64,000 nt of DNA from Solirubrobacter phytolaccae (GCF_027587195.1 NZ_JAPDDP010000007.1:100513-164512), one strand, 5' to 3'; counted from the stretch's first letter, positions 37,013 through 45,658 are shown. Numbers and translations are program-made. The notes: a model not told the origin generated them from the sequence alone.

Positions 37013-37051
37013 ACCGGGGTACTCGGCCCGGCGCGGCGATCTTTGAGGTAC

Positions 37052-37594
37052 TCAGGTGTCCGCGCGCTTGCCGCGGGCGCGGTAGGCGGCGACCGCGTTG
37101 CGGTTCGCGCAGGTGGTGCTGCAGTAGCGCCGCGAGCGGTTGCGCGAGAGGTCCAGCACGAGGCACTCGCAGTGGCCGTCGACGCACACGGAGAGCCGCG
37201 AGAGCTCGTCCGCGCGGATCACGTCGATCATCGCCATGGCCGCCTCGACCGCGACGCGGCGGTCGAGCGGAGCGTCGAGCGGGACGGCGTGGATGTGCCA
37301 GTCCAGGCCGTCATGGCGCTTGAGCTGCGGGAGCGCCTGCGCGTCCGCGAGCAGCCGGTTCACGAGCCCCGCCGCGTGGTCACGGTCGGACGTGAGCAGC
37401 TCGCGCAGGACGGGGCGCAGCGCGCGCAGCGCCTCCAGCTCGGCCGCGTCGGAGTCGTGGCGGCCGCTGAAGTTGTGCTGCTCGAACCACGCGTCGAGCT
37501 CGGCGACGTTCGTGAGCGTGTCCGGCTCCTCGGCCGTGTTGATCAGCGCCACCGCGGCCCGGAGCGACCATTCGGTGTCATTGGCAAAGAGCAC
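37052..37594 (-). CDS. CGNR zinc-finger (ABATE domain) regulator
   Basis: 180 residues: an N-terminal ABATE-type helical domain (residues 1-120, with LINTAEEP and ELDAWFEQH) and a C-terminal CGNR zinc finger (CVDGHCECLVLDLSRNRSRRYC, then CANRNAVAAYRAR; written in parts) with four cysteines. Family members are stress-type DNA-binding regulators. GTG 37594 is used. It is divergent from an EamA transporter across 37 bases with a CTTAC/GTAAG dyad, so it is probably that gene's regulator. Confidence 0.85.
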   Translation of the reverse strand: MLFANDTEWSLRAAVALINTAEEPDTLTNVAELDAWFEQHNFSGRHDSDAAELEALRALRPVLRELLTSDRDHAAGLVNRLLADAQALPQLKRHDGLDWHIHAVPLDAPLDRRVAVEAAMAMIDVIRADELSRLSVCVDGHCECLVLDLSRNRSRRYCSTTCANRNAVAAYRARGKRADT

Positions 37595-37602
37595 GTTGAC
37601 AT

Positions 37603-37621
37603 CTTACGCAACTCGGGTAAG
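37603..37621. promoter_or_regulatory. Candidate CGNR-regulator operator
   Basis: Dyad CTTAC (37603-37607), nine-base spacer, GTAAG (37617-37621), centred in the 37-base gap between the divergent CGNR-regulator and EamA starts. The arms are short but perfect, and one arm includes the AAGG likely used as the EamA ribosome site. Binding by the CGNR protein is inferred from position. Confidence 0.4.
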
Positions 37622-37631
37622 GTCATTGCCC

Positions 37632-38627
37632 ATGGCGGCGATGACGAATGACACACGGGTGGGCTCCGACCTTGGCGTCGGGTTCGCCTTCGCGATCGCC
37701 TCGGCGGCGGCGTTCGGGCTCTCCGGCTCGTTCGCGCGTGGGTTGCTCGACGCGGGCTGGTCGGCGGGCGCGGTGGTGCTGGTGCGCCTCGCGGTCGGCG
37801 CGCTCGTCGTCCTGCCGCTGGTGATCCGGGCCCTGCGCGGTCGCTGGGGCGCGCTGCGGGCGAACTGGAAGTTCCTGCTGGCGTTCGGCGCGATCCCCGT
37901 CGCCGGCGCGCAGTTCGGCTACTTCTCCGCCGTCCAGCGGATGGACGTCGGTCCCGCGCTGCTGATCGAGTACACCGCGCCCGCCGCGGTCGTCCTCTGG
38001 CTCTGGCTGCGCAACGGCGAACGTCCCGGTCGGCTGACCGTGGCGGGCGCCGCCATCGCCGCCGTGGGCCTCGTGCTCGTGCTGGACCTGCTGTCGGGCG
38101 CGGACCTCGCACCGCTGGGCGTGTTCTGGGCGCTGTTCGCGATGGTCGGGGCCGCTACCTACTTCGTGCTGGCCGCCAAGCCGCACGCCGACCTGCCGCC
38201 CGTCGCGCTCGCGGGCGTCGGGCTCGCGGCCGGTGCGCTCGTGCTCGCCGTTTTGGGCGCCGTCGGCCTGCTGCCGATGGAGGCGAACACGGACTCGCCC
38301 GCCTACTCGGGCACCGAGGTCGCGTGGTGGTTGCCGCTGCTCGGGCTCGGGGTCGTGACGGCCGGGTTCGCCTACTGCACCGGGATCGCCGCGAGCCGGC
38401 GCCTCGGCTCACGGCTGTCGTCGTTCGTCGCGCTGCTCGAGGTCGTCGCGGGTGTCACCTTCGCCTGGCTGCTGCTCGACCAGCTGCCCGGCCCGCTCCA
38501 GCTCGTCGGCGGCGCGCTGATCATCGCGGGCGTGGTCGTCGTCAAGCTCGGGGAGCGCCCGCCCGCCGTCGAGCGACCGGCGGCGCCCGCGCTCCAGCTC
38601 AAGCCGCTGGCTCAGGAGTCGGCGTAG
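37632..38627 (+). CDS. EamA/DMT family transporter
   Basis: 331 residues with ten predicted helices in two five-helix EamA repeats (first FGLSGSFARGLLDAGWSAGAVVL; second from VFWALFAMVGAATYFVL; both given in part). It is a drug/metabolite transporter that probably exports amino acids or small metabolites. ATG 37632, or ATG 37641 three codons later. Its expression is likely governed by the divergent CGNR regulator. The C-terminal 30 residues are cytoplasmic and Ala/Pro-rich. Confidence 0.86.
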   Translation: MAAMTNDTRVGSDLGVGFAFAIASAAAFGLSGSFARGLLDAGWSAGAVVLVRLAVGALVVLPLVIRALRGRWGALRANWKFLLAFGAIPVAGAQFGYFSAVQRMDVGPALLIEYTAPAAVVLWLWLRNGERPGRLTVAGAAIAAVGLVLVLDLLSGADLAPLGVFWALFAMVGAATYFVLAAKPHADLPPVALAGVGLAAGALVLAVLGAVGLLPMEANTDSPAYSGTEVAWWLPLLGLGVVTAGFAYCTGIAASRRLGSRLSSFVALLEVVAGVTFAWLLLDQLPGPLQLVGGALIIAGVVVVKLGERPPAVERPAAPALQLKPLAQESA

Positions 38628-38640
38628 GCCGGTTGCGCAT

Positions 38641-38654
38641 GTCAAGCTCTTGAC
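38641..38654. promoter_or_regulatory. MarR operator GTCAAGnnCTTGAC, copy 1
   Basis: GTCAAGCTCTTGAC, a perfect dyad with a two-base centre, ends one base before the GTG start of the MarR gene at 38655. The same motif occurs twice ahead of the VOC gene downstream. Its position over the start suggests autorepression. Confidence 0.7.
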
Positions 38655-39080
38655 GTGCAGCGAGTTGATGTCGACACCTCGATCGGCTACGCGCTGAAGC
38701 GGACCGCCACGGCCCTGCGGACGGCGATGGAGGCCTCGCTCCGGTCGTTCGGGCTGAGCGTGCCGCAGTACTCCTGTCTGGAGATCCTCAGCGCCAAGCC
38801 CGGCATCTCGAACGCGGATCTGGCTCGCGGCGTGTTCGTGACGCGCCAGGCGATGCATCAGCTCCTCGGTGGCTTGCAGGACGCCGAGCTGGTCAGCGCC
38901 GACGGCCACGGGCGCGTCCAGCGCTACTCCCTGACCGAGGAAGGGCAGCGGCTCATCGTCGCGGCGTCCGCGGCGGTGGCCGCGGTGGAGGAGCGGATGC
39001 TGTCCGGCCTGCAGGTGCCGGAGCGGCAGCGGCTGCTGGACGACTTGGAGCGGTGTACGGCGGCGCTCGCCGAAGGGTGA
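38655..39080 (+). CDS. MarR family transcriptional regulator
   Basis: 141 residues. Winged helix of MarR type: LSVPQYSCLEILSAKPGISN, then ADLARGVFVTRQAMHQLLGGL and the wing SADGHGRVQRYSLTEEG (residues 35-95). GTG 38655 directly follows an operator copy. Two further operator copies precede the VOC gene 80 bases downstream. The repeated GTCAAGnnCTTGAC motif therefore marks its likely regulon: itself and the VOC protein. Confidence 0.87.
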   Translation: MQRVDVDTSIGYALKRTATALRTAMEASLRSFGLSVPQYSCLEILSAKPGISNADLARGVFVTRQAMHQLLGGLQDAELVSADGHGRVQRYSLTEEGQRLIVAASAAVAAVEERMLSGLQVPERQRLLDDLERCTAALAEG

Positions 39081-39082
39081 CG

Positions 39083-39124
39083 CCTACGTCAAGACCTTGA
39101 CAACTGTCAAGGTCTTGACGTAGG
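39083..39124. promoter_or_regulatory. 42-bp palindrome with two MarR operators
   Basis: Arms of 19 bases (39083-39101 and 39106-39124) are perfect inverted copies around AACT. Each arm contains GTCAAGnnCTTGAC (39088-39101 and 39106-39119). TTGACA at 39097-39102 with TAGGCT at 39121-39126 (18-base spacer) would make a sigma-70-like promoter that both operators cover. It lies just upstream of the VOC gene. Confidence 0.75.
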
Positions 39125-39159
39125 CTTGATCGAGTGAACCCCTTCTCGAGGAGCCTCTG

Positions 39160-39528
39160 ATGCCCGCAGTCGGACCTGACTTCATCTCACTGCAAGTGCG
39201 TGACCTCGAACGCTCCGCGGCGTTCTACGAGCGGTACCTGGGGCTGGTCCGCAACCCCGCGGGTCCGCCTCACGCCGTGGTCTTCGACACCAAGCCGGTG
39301 GCCTTCGCCGTCCGTGATCTGCTGCCCGGGGTCGATCTGAGCGCCGTCGAGCAGCCGGGGCAAGGGATCGCGGTGTGGATGCGTGCGCCTGACGCGCAGG
39401 ACATCCACGACGCGCTGGCCGGGGCCGGCGTCGCGATCGTGACCGAGCCCTTCGATGGGCCGTTCGGCCGCACCTTCGCCTTCGCCGATCCGGACGGCTA
39501 CCAGATCACGCTGCACACCGACGGCTAA
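39160..39528 (+). CDS. VOC family protein (glyoxalase/bleomycin-resistance fold)
   Basis: 122 residues, a single VOC unit: FISLQVRDLERSAAFYERYLG at the start, then AVVFDTKPVAFAVRD and GRTFAFADPDGYQITLHTDG at the end (given in part). Likely metal-ligand positions include the Glu/His pattern of the betaalphabetabetabeta repeats, but the metal site is incomplete by eye. It may detoxify an aldehyde or bind an antibiotic. GAGGAG precedes the ATG. It is tightly controlled by the adjacent MarR protein through twin operators. Confidence 0.85.
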   Translation: MPAVGPDFISLQVRDLERSAAFYERYLGLVRNPAGPPHAVVFDTKPVAFAVRDLLPGVDLSAVEQPGQGIAVWMRAPDAQDIHDALAGAGVAIVTEPFDGPFGRTFAFADPDGYQITLHTDG

Positions 39529-39546
39529 AGCTCGGCCTCCGGTGTA

Positions 39547-39565
39547 AGCGGACAGGGTATCCGCT
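39547..39565. promoter_or_regulatory. TetR-like operator before aldo-keto reductase
   Basis: AGCGGA (39547-39552), CAGGGTA, TCCGCT (39560-39565): a dyad of the AGCGGACAGGGTnTCCGCT shape often seen for TetR regulators. It lies 44 bases before the reductase ATG with TACTCT as a possible -10. No TetR gene is adjacent, so the regulator would act from elsewhere. Confidence 0.45.
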
Positions 39566-39608
39566 ACTCTTGTGGACACCCTCTCCGTTTCTTTGATTGG
39601 AGCACCGC

Positions 39609-40634
39609 ATGGAGTACCGACCCCTTGGGCGCACCGGCGTCCACGTGAGCCAGCTGACCCTTGGCGCGATGATGTTCGGCGCCTTCGGCAACGCCGATCA
39701 CGACGACTCGATCCGGATCATCCACGCGGCGCTCGACGCCGGGATCAACTTCATCGACACCGCCGACTTCTACTCGGCGGGTGAGTCGGAGGAGATCGTC
39801 GGCAAGGCGCTCAAGGGGCGCCGGGACGACGTCGTGCTGGCCACGAAGGTCGGCCTGCCGTTCGGCGAGGAGCCCAACCACCGCGGCACGTCGCGGCGCT
39901 GGATCACGCGCTCGGTCGAGGACTCGCTGCGCCGGCTCGACACGGACTGGATCGACCTCTACCAGGTGCACCGCTTGGACCCGACGACGGACATCGACGA
40001 GACGCTCGGCGTGCTGTCGGATCTCGTGCACGCCGGCAAGATCCGGGCCTTCGGCGCCTCCACCGTGCCGGCGTCGCAGATCGTCGAGGCGCAGTGGGTG
40101 GCCGAGCGTCGCGGCCGCGAGCGCTTCCGCACCGAGCAGCCGCCGTACTCGCTGCTCAACCGCGGCATCGAGCACGACGTGCTGCCGACCACCCAGCGCT
40201 ACGGCATGGGCGTGCTCGTCTACAGCCCGCTCGCCGGCGGCTGGCTCTCCGGCCGCTATCGCAAGGGGCTCGAGATCGAGGGTCCGACCGCCGCGGCGCG
40301 CCAGCGGTTCGCGGCCATGTACGACACGAGCTCGCCGGCGAACGCGGCCAAGCTCGACGCGGCCGACGCGCTCGGCGCGCTCGCCGACGAGGCGGGCCTC
40401 ACGCTGATCCAGCTCGCGATCGCGTTCGTCACACGCCACCCCGCGGTGACGTCGGCGATCGTCGGGCCGCGCACGATGGCGCACCTCGAGTCCTACCTGG
40501 CCGCCGACGGCGTGACCCTGTCGGACGAGCTGCTGGACCGGATCGACGCGATCGTCCCGCCCGGCGTGACGCTCAACGTCGCGGACAACGGCTGGACGCT
40601 GCCGACCGCTCCGGAGCGGCGCCGGTCCGCTTAG
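39609..40634 (+). CDS. Aldo/keto reductase
   Basis: 341-residue TIM-barrel NADPH reductase. The catalytic Asp and Tyr lie in FIDTADFYSAGESEEIVG (residues 42-60), Lys in VLATKVG, and His in LYQVHRLDPTTDID. The C-terminal cofactor region has TSAIVGPRTMAHLES. This is the AKR11/YajO-like group that reduces aldehydes and ketones. ATG 39609 follows TTGGAG by eight bases; the in-frame TTG 39597 is part of the ribosome site. It is convergent with an SDR, sharing TTAG. Confidence 0.88.
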   Translation: MEYRPLGRTGVHVSQLTLGAMMFGAFGNADHDDSIRIIHAALDAGINFIDTADFYSAGESEEIVGKALKGRRDDVVLATKVGLPFGEEPNHRGTSRRWITRSVEDSLRRLDTDWIDLYQVHRLDPTTDIDETLGVLSDLVHAGKIRAFGASTVPASQIVEAQWVAERRGRERFRTEQPPYSLLNRGIEHDVLPTTQRYGMGVLVYSPLAGGWLSGRYRKGLEIEGPTAAARQRFAAMYDTSSPANAAKLDAADALGALADEAGLTLIQLAIAFVTRHPAVTSAIVGPRTMAHLESYLAADGVTLSDELLDRIDAIVPPGVTLNVADNGWTLPTAPERRRSA

Positions 40635-41359
40635 GCGGCGGTGCGCCCGCCGTCGACCGCGAACGTGCCGCCGGTCGCGTAGCTCGCGCGCGGGGAGGCG
40701 AGGAAGACGATCGCCTCGGCGATCTCGTCCGGGTCGGCGACGCGGTTGAGCGGGAGCGTCGGCGCGTAGGTGTCCATGACCTCGCGGGTCGCGGCGGCGG
40801 TGTAGGTCGGGCCGGGCGCGACGCTGTTCACGCGCACGCCGAACGGGCTGTACTCGGTCGCCCACGCGCGGGTCATCGACTCCAGCGCCGCCTTGGTCGC
40901 GCCGTAGGCGGCCGAGCCGGGCAGGCCGACGCTCCCGGCCATGCTGCCGAGGTTGACGATGCTGCCGTGCCCGCGGACCGCCATCCCGGGCGCGAACGCG
41001 GCGACGAGGAAGAACGGGCCGCGCACGTTGGTCGCGAACAGCGCGTCGAACACCTCGACGGTGACCTCCGCCGTCGGCCCCCACACCGCGAGGCCGGCGT
41101 TGTTGACGAGGATGTCGATCTCGCCCGCGTCCTCGGCGAGCACGCGCACGCTGTCCGGGTCGCTGACGTCGGCGGTGATGAAGCGCGCGCGACCGCCCGC
41201 GGCGTGGATCGCGGCGACGGTCTCGGCCCCACGCGCCTGGTCACGGCCGACCGCGATCACGTCCGCGCCCTCGGCCGCGAGCCGCAGCGCCACCGCGCGG
41301 CCGATGCCGGAGGTGGCGCCGGTGACGAGCGCGGTGCTGGAAGAGAGGTCCTGGTTCAT
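40631..41359 (-). CDS. SDR family oxidoreductase
   Basis: 242-residue classical short-chain dehydrogenase: cofactor loop TGATSGIGRAVALRLA (residues 14-29), NNAGLAVWG, catalytic Ser in NLGSMAGS and Tyr-x-x-x-Lys in AYGATKAALE, and C-terminal ATGGTFAVDGG. The loop after strand 2 (VGRDQARG) suggests NADP. It resembles FabG-like or glucose-dehydrogenase-like SDRs; the substrate is unknown. Monocistronic in appearance. Confidence 0.88.
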   Translation of the reverse strand: MNQDLSSSTALVTGATSGIGRAVALRLAAEGADVIAVGRDQARGAETVAAIHAAGGRARFITADVSDPDSVRVLAEDAGEIDILVNNAGLAVWGPTAEVTVEVFDALFATNVRGPFFLVAAFAPGMAVRGHGSIVNLGSMAGSVGLPGSAAYGATKAALESMTRAWATEYSPFGVRVNSVAPGPTYTAAATREVMDTYAPTLPLNRVADPDEIAEAIVFLASPRASYATGGTFAVDGGRTAA

Positions 41360-41433
41360 GGCGAGGCGAAGCTACCGGCGCCCGCGCCGGGTGTCGTACG
41401 CCATTGGTTGCGCGCGTGTCCTCCTTCTGGTGC

Positions 41434-42240
41434 TCAGGTGAGCACCCAGCGGTCGGCCGCGGCGTCGCGGCGGACCAGGCCGCGCTCGGCGAACGCGGAC
41501 AGCCAGCCGCCCATCGGCCACCAGCCCCAGCGTCGGTGGAACAGCGCGCCGTTGCGGACGATGTCCGCGAGGTGCTGGACCGGCGGGGACTGTGTCGCGT
41601 GGTGCTGGTGGTAGGCCCAGGCGCCGCCGACCCAGACGAGGTCGACGCCGGCGCGCGCGGCGAGCTGCCCGAAGTCGGTGTCCTCGCCGCCGTAGCCGAC
41701 GTAGGCCTCGCAGAACCCGCCGATCCGCCGCCAGGTGGGCGCGGTGACGGCGAAGGAGAGCGTCCAGAACAGGGTGTGGTCGCCGCTGCGCTGGACCCCG
41801 TCCTCGGGCGGGACGGGGCGCGCGGGATGCGGCTTCGCGAGCGCGTCCAGCCCGGTCGACGGGTAGCCGCCGGGCGGCGCGGGCGGAAGGTAGCTCACCG
41901 GCCCGCAGAGCAGCGCGGGGTCGTCGTCGGCGACCGCCGCGTAGCGCTCGAGAAGCGCGGCGCCCGGGATGCAGTCGACGTCGAGGAAGACGAGCAGCTC
42001 CGCGCCCGCGGCCAGCGCGTGCTCCGCCCCCGCGTTGCGCGCTCGGGCGAGTGGCAGCCCGTCCGGCTCGGCGTCGACGCCGATGACGTCGCTGGCCTCG
42101 CCGAGCAGCGCCCGGCAGCGTGCGGCCTCGCCGTCGCCCATCGCCACGACGACATGGTGGACGCCGTCCGAGAGCGCCGCGCGCTGGCGGACGAGGTGCT
42201 CGTGGCGCCCGGCGACGAGCGTGATCACCGCGGTGCGCAC
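41434..42240 (-). CDS. Glycosyltransferase, GT2-like
   Basis: 268 residues from GTG 42240. The N-terminal nucleotide-sugar domain has ITLVAGRHEHLVRQRAAL, then LLVFLDVDCIPG with the DxD metal motif (about residues 80-91). A C-terminal acceptor part has GGFCEAYVGYGGEDTDFGQLA, the ED(T)D motif of galactosyltransferase-type GT2/GT27-like enzymes. No membrane helix is seen, so it is cytosolic. It lies downstream of the GT28-like gene on the same strand and separated by a 69-bp duplication. Substrate and acceptor unknown; the pair may decorate one glycoconjugate. Confidence 0.8.
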   Translation of the reverse strand: MRTAVITLVAGRHEHLVRQRAALSDGVHHVVVAMGDGEAARCRALLGEASDVIGVDAEPDGLPLARARNAGAEHALAAGAELLVFLDVDCIPGAALLERYAAVADDDPALLCGPVSYLPPAPPGGYPSTGLDALAKPHPARPVPPEDGVQRSGDHTLFWTLSFAVTAPTWRRIGGFCEAYVGYGGEDTDFGQLAARAGVDLVWVGGAWAYHQHHATQSPPVQHLADIVRNGALFHRRWGWWPMGGWLSAFAERGLVRRDAAADRWVLT

Positions 42241-42270
42241 GCGCGCTCCTCGTCGGCGCGGCGGCGCCGG

Positions 42271-42408
42271 GCGGCAGGCGCGGTCAGCGTGACGCGCACG
42301 CCAGCTCCCGCAGCATCGCCGCCGCGCGTTCGGCACCGGGCGGCCGGCGCGGTCAGCGTGACGCGCATGCCAGCTCCTGCAGCACCGCCGCCGCGCGTTC
42401 GGCGCCGG
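42271..42408. repeat. 69-bp tandem duplication at 3' end of glycosyltransferase
   Basis: Copy A (42271-42339) and copy B (42340-42408) are adjacent and of equal length, differing at about five positions. Copy B encodes the last residues and stop of the GT28-like enzyme. Copy A follows it as a now non-coding duplicate. Since 69 is 23 codons, loss of the first stop would extend the protein by a repeat of its own tail. Confidence 0.85.
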
Positions 42409-43351
42409 TTCCGGTGCGCCAGCGCGACCAGCCTTCGCCGCCGAGCTTCAAGGCCGCGGCGAGCACGGCGTCCCACTCGTGCGGCTCCGGCCAGCGCGTG
42501 CGCACGACGGCGAGGCGCGCCTCGTCCAACACCCGCGCGGTCGCGTGCTGCTCGTCGTACGGGCGCGGCTGCGGGATCACGACCGCCGGGCGACCGCTCG
42601 CGGCGACGTCGGCGATCGCGTTCTGCCCCGCGTGCGTGACGATCACGTCCGCGGCGCACAGCAGCGGCCACGGGTCCTCGACCCAGCGGTGCGAGGGTGG
42701 GCCGAGTGCGGTCCACGTCCAGCCGGGCGTCGCGGCTTCCGCGGCCGTCAGCTGGTCGAGCGTGAGCTCGGTGCCGCCGCGGCCCGAGAGGACGACCACG
42801 CGCGGCGGTCCCTGACCCGCGGCGACCCGCGAGCGCGCGTCGAAGCGCGAGATCGCCCCGACCGCGTGGACCTTCGCCGCCCACGGCTCGGCGCCGCGCA
42901 GCACGCCCGCCCACTCCGGCCAGGGCGCGATGATCGCGTCCGCCAGCTGGAAGCCGAGCTGGTGCGCACGGTCCTCGCGCACGCCCGGCATGCCCATCAC
43001 GATCGTCGGCACACCCATCGTGCGCGCGAGGACGGCGACCTCCACCGACACGTCGACCACCAGCAGCCGCGGCGTGTACGTCGCGATCCACGCGGCGAGC
43101 TGCGCCATCCGCTCGCGCAGCCCCGGGTGTCCGGTCGGCGCCCAGTGCAGGGTGCCGCCGGCGGTCGGGTGCGCGTCCTCGGCCGGCGCGGGATCGTCGT
43201 CACGGGCGAGCTGCACCCACATCCCGGGCCAGCGGTCCGGTCGCGGGCGGGAGCTGAGCCCCGTCACCACCTCGTCGCCGAGGTGGGCGGCGATCGAGCA
43301 GGCGCGTGCCAGGTGTCCGTCGCCCTGGTGGTGCACGTAGTAGCCGATCAC
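42353..43351 (-). CDS. Glycosyltransferase, GT28/MGT-like
   Basis: 332 residues of GT-B fold. The N-terminal YYVHHQGDGHLARACSIA (residues 4-21) resembles the glycine/His acceptor-side loop of MurG/MGT enzymes. The C-terminal donor-binding segment is VIVTHAGQNAIADVAASGRP, then PQPRPYDEQHATA, with the HAGxN and EQ motifs. It probably transfers a sugar from a nucleotide donor to a small molecule or lipid. It is the upstream partner of the GT2-like gene. ATG 43351. The stop lies inside a 69-bp tandem duplication. Confidence 0.82.
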   Translation of the reverse strand: MIGYYVHHQGDGHLARACSIAAHLGDEVVTGLSSRPRPDRWPGMWVQLARDDDPAPAEDAHPTAGGTLHWAPTGHPGLRERMAQLAAWIATYTPRLLVVDVSVEVAVLARTMGVPTIVMGMPGVREDRAHQLGFQLADAIIAPWPEWAGVLRGAEPWAAKVHAVGAISRFDARSRVAAGQGPPRVVVLSGRGGTELTLDQLTAAEAATPGWTWTALGPPSHRWVEDPWPLLCAADVIVTHAGQNAIADVAASGRPAVVIPQPRPYDEQHATARVLDEARLAVVRTRWPEPHEWDAVLAAALKLGGEGWSRWRTGTGAERAAAVLQELACASR

Positions 43352-43412
43352 GCTCGGTTGCTCTCCACCACGGCGCGGCGATCAAACACCGCGTCGCGTA
43401 GCCTCGCGACTC

Positions 43413-45650
43413 GTGGACCGAGTGCTGACCGGTGCGACGCCGAACCTGACGACCGAAGACGCCGTCGAGATCGCCGCGACGCGGTTCGGGGTCCGCGCGC
43501 GCACCGCGAAGGACCTCGGTAGCGAACGCGACCGCACGTTCCGGCTGGAGGCCGACGGCCCCGTGGCGATCCTCAAGGTCTCCAACGCCGCCGAGGACCC
43601 GGACGTGCTCGACATGGAGGCCGCGGCCGCCCTGCACGTGACCGCGGTCGATCCAGGGCTGAGCGTCGCGCTGCCACAGCACCCGGGGGACGACGCGACA
43701 CAGCTGCGCGCGCGGTGGCGCGAACACTGGGTGCGGCTCTATGACGTGCTGCCCGGGAGCAGCCGGATCGCCGCGACCGACCTCTCCGACGCCGCGCTGG
43801 CGCACTGGGGCGAGACGACCGCACGGCTGGGGCAGGCGCTGCGCGGGTTCACCCACCCGAAGGCCGTCCGCGTGATGCCGTGGGACGTTCAGCACGCGCT
43901 CCGGGCGCGCGCGATGCTCGGCGACGTCCGCGACCCGCGCGCCCGGGCGACGGTGGAGCGGGTGCTCGACGCGTTCGAGGAGCGCGCGACGCCGCGCTGG
44001 CCGCTCCTGCGCGCACAGGTGGCGCACACGGACCTGACCGTCGACAACGCGCTGACCGACGACGCGGGCCTCATCACCGGGATCATCGACTTCGGCGACA
44101 TGAGCCACACCGCGCTCGTCACGGACCTCGCCTCCGTGCTCGACTCCGTGTGCGGCGGCCGTGAGGGCGACGAGCTGCTGCGCGCCGCCCGGCTCGTGCT
44201 CGACGGCTACCAGCGCCGCGTCCCGCTCGAGGACATCGAGCTTGAGGTGCTCGGCGTGGCCTGGGCCGCGCGCGCGGCGCTGACGATCGCGATCAGCTCC
44301 TGGCGTGTCGCCCAGGGCCTGGAGGACCAGGCGTGGGCCGAGCGGTACAACGCGCTCGCGCTCGGCGCGATCGAGACGCTGGAGACGACCGGCTGGGATG
44401 CGGTCACCCGCGCGCTGGGCGGCGAGGGAGCGCGCGCGCCCGACCCCTCGCTCCAACCACGCCGCGCCCAGGCCTTCGGTCCCGCGGTCGACCCGCTGTT
44501 CTACGCGGAGCCGATCGAGGTGCTGCGCGCCGAGGGCGTGTGGATCACCGACACCGCCGGGCGCACCTACCTCGACGCCTACAACAACGTGCCGTGCGTC
44601 GGGCACGCGCACCCGCGAGTTACGACCGCGATCGCGCGCCAGAGCCGCCGCATCAACACGCACACGCGGTACCTGCACCCGAACGCGATCGAGCTGTCCG
44701 AGCGGCTGATCGCGACCTGCCCGCCGGAGCTCGACACGGTGCTGCTCGTCAACTCCGGCTCGGAGGCCAACGACCTCGCGTGGCGGATGGCGACGGCCGT
44801 GACCGGCAACCGCGGTGGGCTGTGCACCGACTTCGCCTACCACGGCATCACCGAGGCGATCGCCGCGCTCTCGCCCGAGGGCTGGTTCGGCGCGCCCGGC
44901 CCGGACCACGTGGCGACCTGGGCGCCGCACGAGGCGCTCGACGCCGCGATCGAGACCCTGCACGCGCGCGGCCACGCGCCCGCCGCCGCGATCCTCGACG
45001 GCGTCGTCACCAGCGACGGCATCCACGACCTCGACCCCGCGCACGTCCGAGGCCTCGTCCAGCGCACCCGCGCTTCCGGCGGCCTGTGGATCGCCGACGA
45101 GGTCCAGTCCGGCCACGGCCGCACCGGCAGCCACCTGTGGTGCTTCGAGCGGTTCGGGATCGTCCCGGACTTCGTCACGCTCGGCAAGCCGATGGGCAAC
45201 GGCCACCCGGTCGCGGCGGTGATCACGCGCAGCGAGATCGTTGCGCAGCTCGTCGGCCGCACGACGCTGTTCAGCACGTTCGGCGGCAACCCGGTCAGCG
45301 CCGCCGCCGCGCTCGCCGTCCTGGACGTGCTCGAGGACGAACGCGTGCTGGACCGCGTCCAGCGCACGTCGAAGGCACTGCTCGACGCACTCGAAGTCAT
45401 CGATCACCCCGCGATCGCCGAGGTGCGCGGGGTCGGCCTCGCGGTCGCCGTCGAGCTCGACACCGAAGCGCGGGCGAAGGCGGTGCGCGATGAGATGCGC
45501 CGCCTCGGCGTGCTCATCGGCACCACCGGGCGCGGGGGCAACGTGCTCAAGATCCGCCCGCCGCTCGCGCTCGACGAGCCGCACGTCCCGACGCTGACCG
45601 ACGCCCTGGCCCGCGCGCTTGCAAGCATTCAGGGAGGCCCGCGCTCTTAA
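43413..45650 (+). CDS. APH-like kinase fused to class III aminotransferase
   Basis: 745 residues from GTG 43413. An N-terminal APH-type phosphotransferase (1-345) has HTDLTVDN with His205, Asp207 and Asn212, and DFG Asp226 (IIDFGDM). The C-terminal fold-type I PLP domain (365-745) has NSGSEANDLAWRMA, Asp562 (ADEVQSGHGRTG) and Schiff-base Lys592 (LGKPMGNGHP). The layout fuses functions like the vertebrate hydroxylysine kinase (AGPHD1) and the AGXT2L phospho-lyases. A likely reaction is phosphorylation of a hydroxy-amine or hydroxy-amino acid followed by phosphate elimination. A true aminotransferase is the alternative. Confidence 0.85.
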   Translation: MDRVLTGATPNLTTEDAVEIAATRFGVRARTAKDLGSERDRTFRLEADGPVAILKVSNAAEDPDVLDMEAAAALHVTAVDPGLSVALPQHPGDDATQLRARWREHWVRLYDVLPGSSRIAATDLSDAALAHWGETTARLGQALRGFTHPKAVRVMPWDVQHALRARAMLGDVRDPRARATVERVLDAFEERATPRWPLLRAQVAHTDLTVDNALTDDAGLITGIIDFGDMSHTALVTDLASVLDSVCGGREGDELLRAARLVLDGYQRRVPLEDIELEVLGVAWAARAALTIAISSWRVAQGLEDQAWAERYNALALGAIETLETTGWDAVTRALGGEGARAPDPSLQPRRAQAFGPAVDPLFYAEPIEVLRAEGVWITDTAGRTYLDAYNNVPCVGHAHPRVTTAIARQSRRINTHTRYLHPNAIELSERLIATCPPELDTVLLVNSGSEANDLAWRMATAVTGNRGGLCTDFAYHGITEAIAALSPEGWFGAPGPDHVATWAPHEALDAAIETLHARGHAPAAAILDGVVTSDGIHDLDPAHVRGLVQRTRASGGLWIADEVQSGHGRTGSHLWCFERFGIVPDFVTLGKPMGNGHPVAAVITRSEIVAQLVGRTTLFSTFGGNPVSAAAALAVLDVLEDERVLDRVQRTSKALLDALEVIDHPAIAEVRGVGLAVAVELDTEARAKAVRDEMRRLGVLIGTTGRGGNVLKIRPPLALDEPHVPTLTDALARALASIQGGPRS

Positions 45651-45658
45651 GGAAGTAG

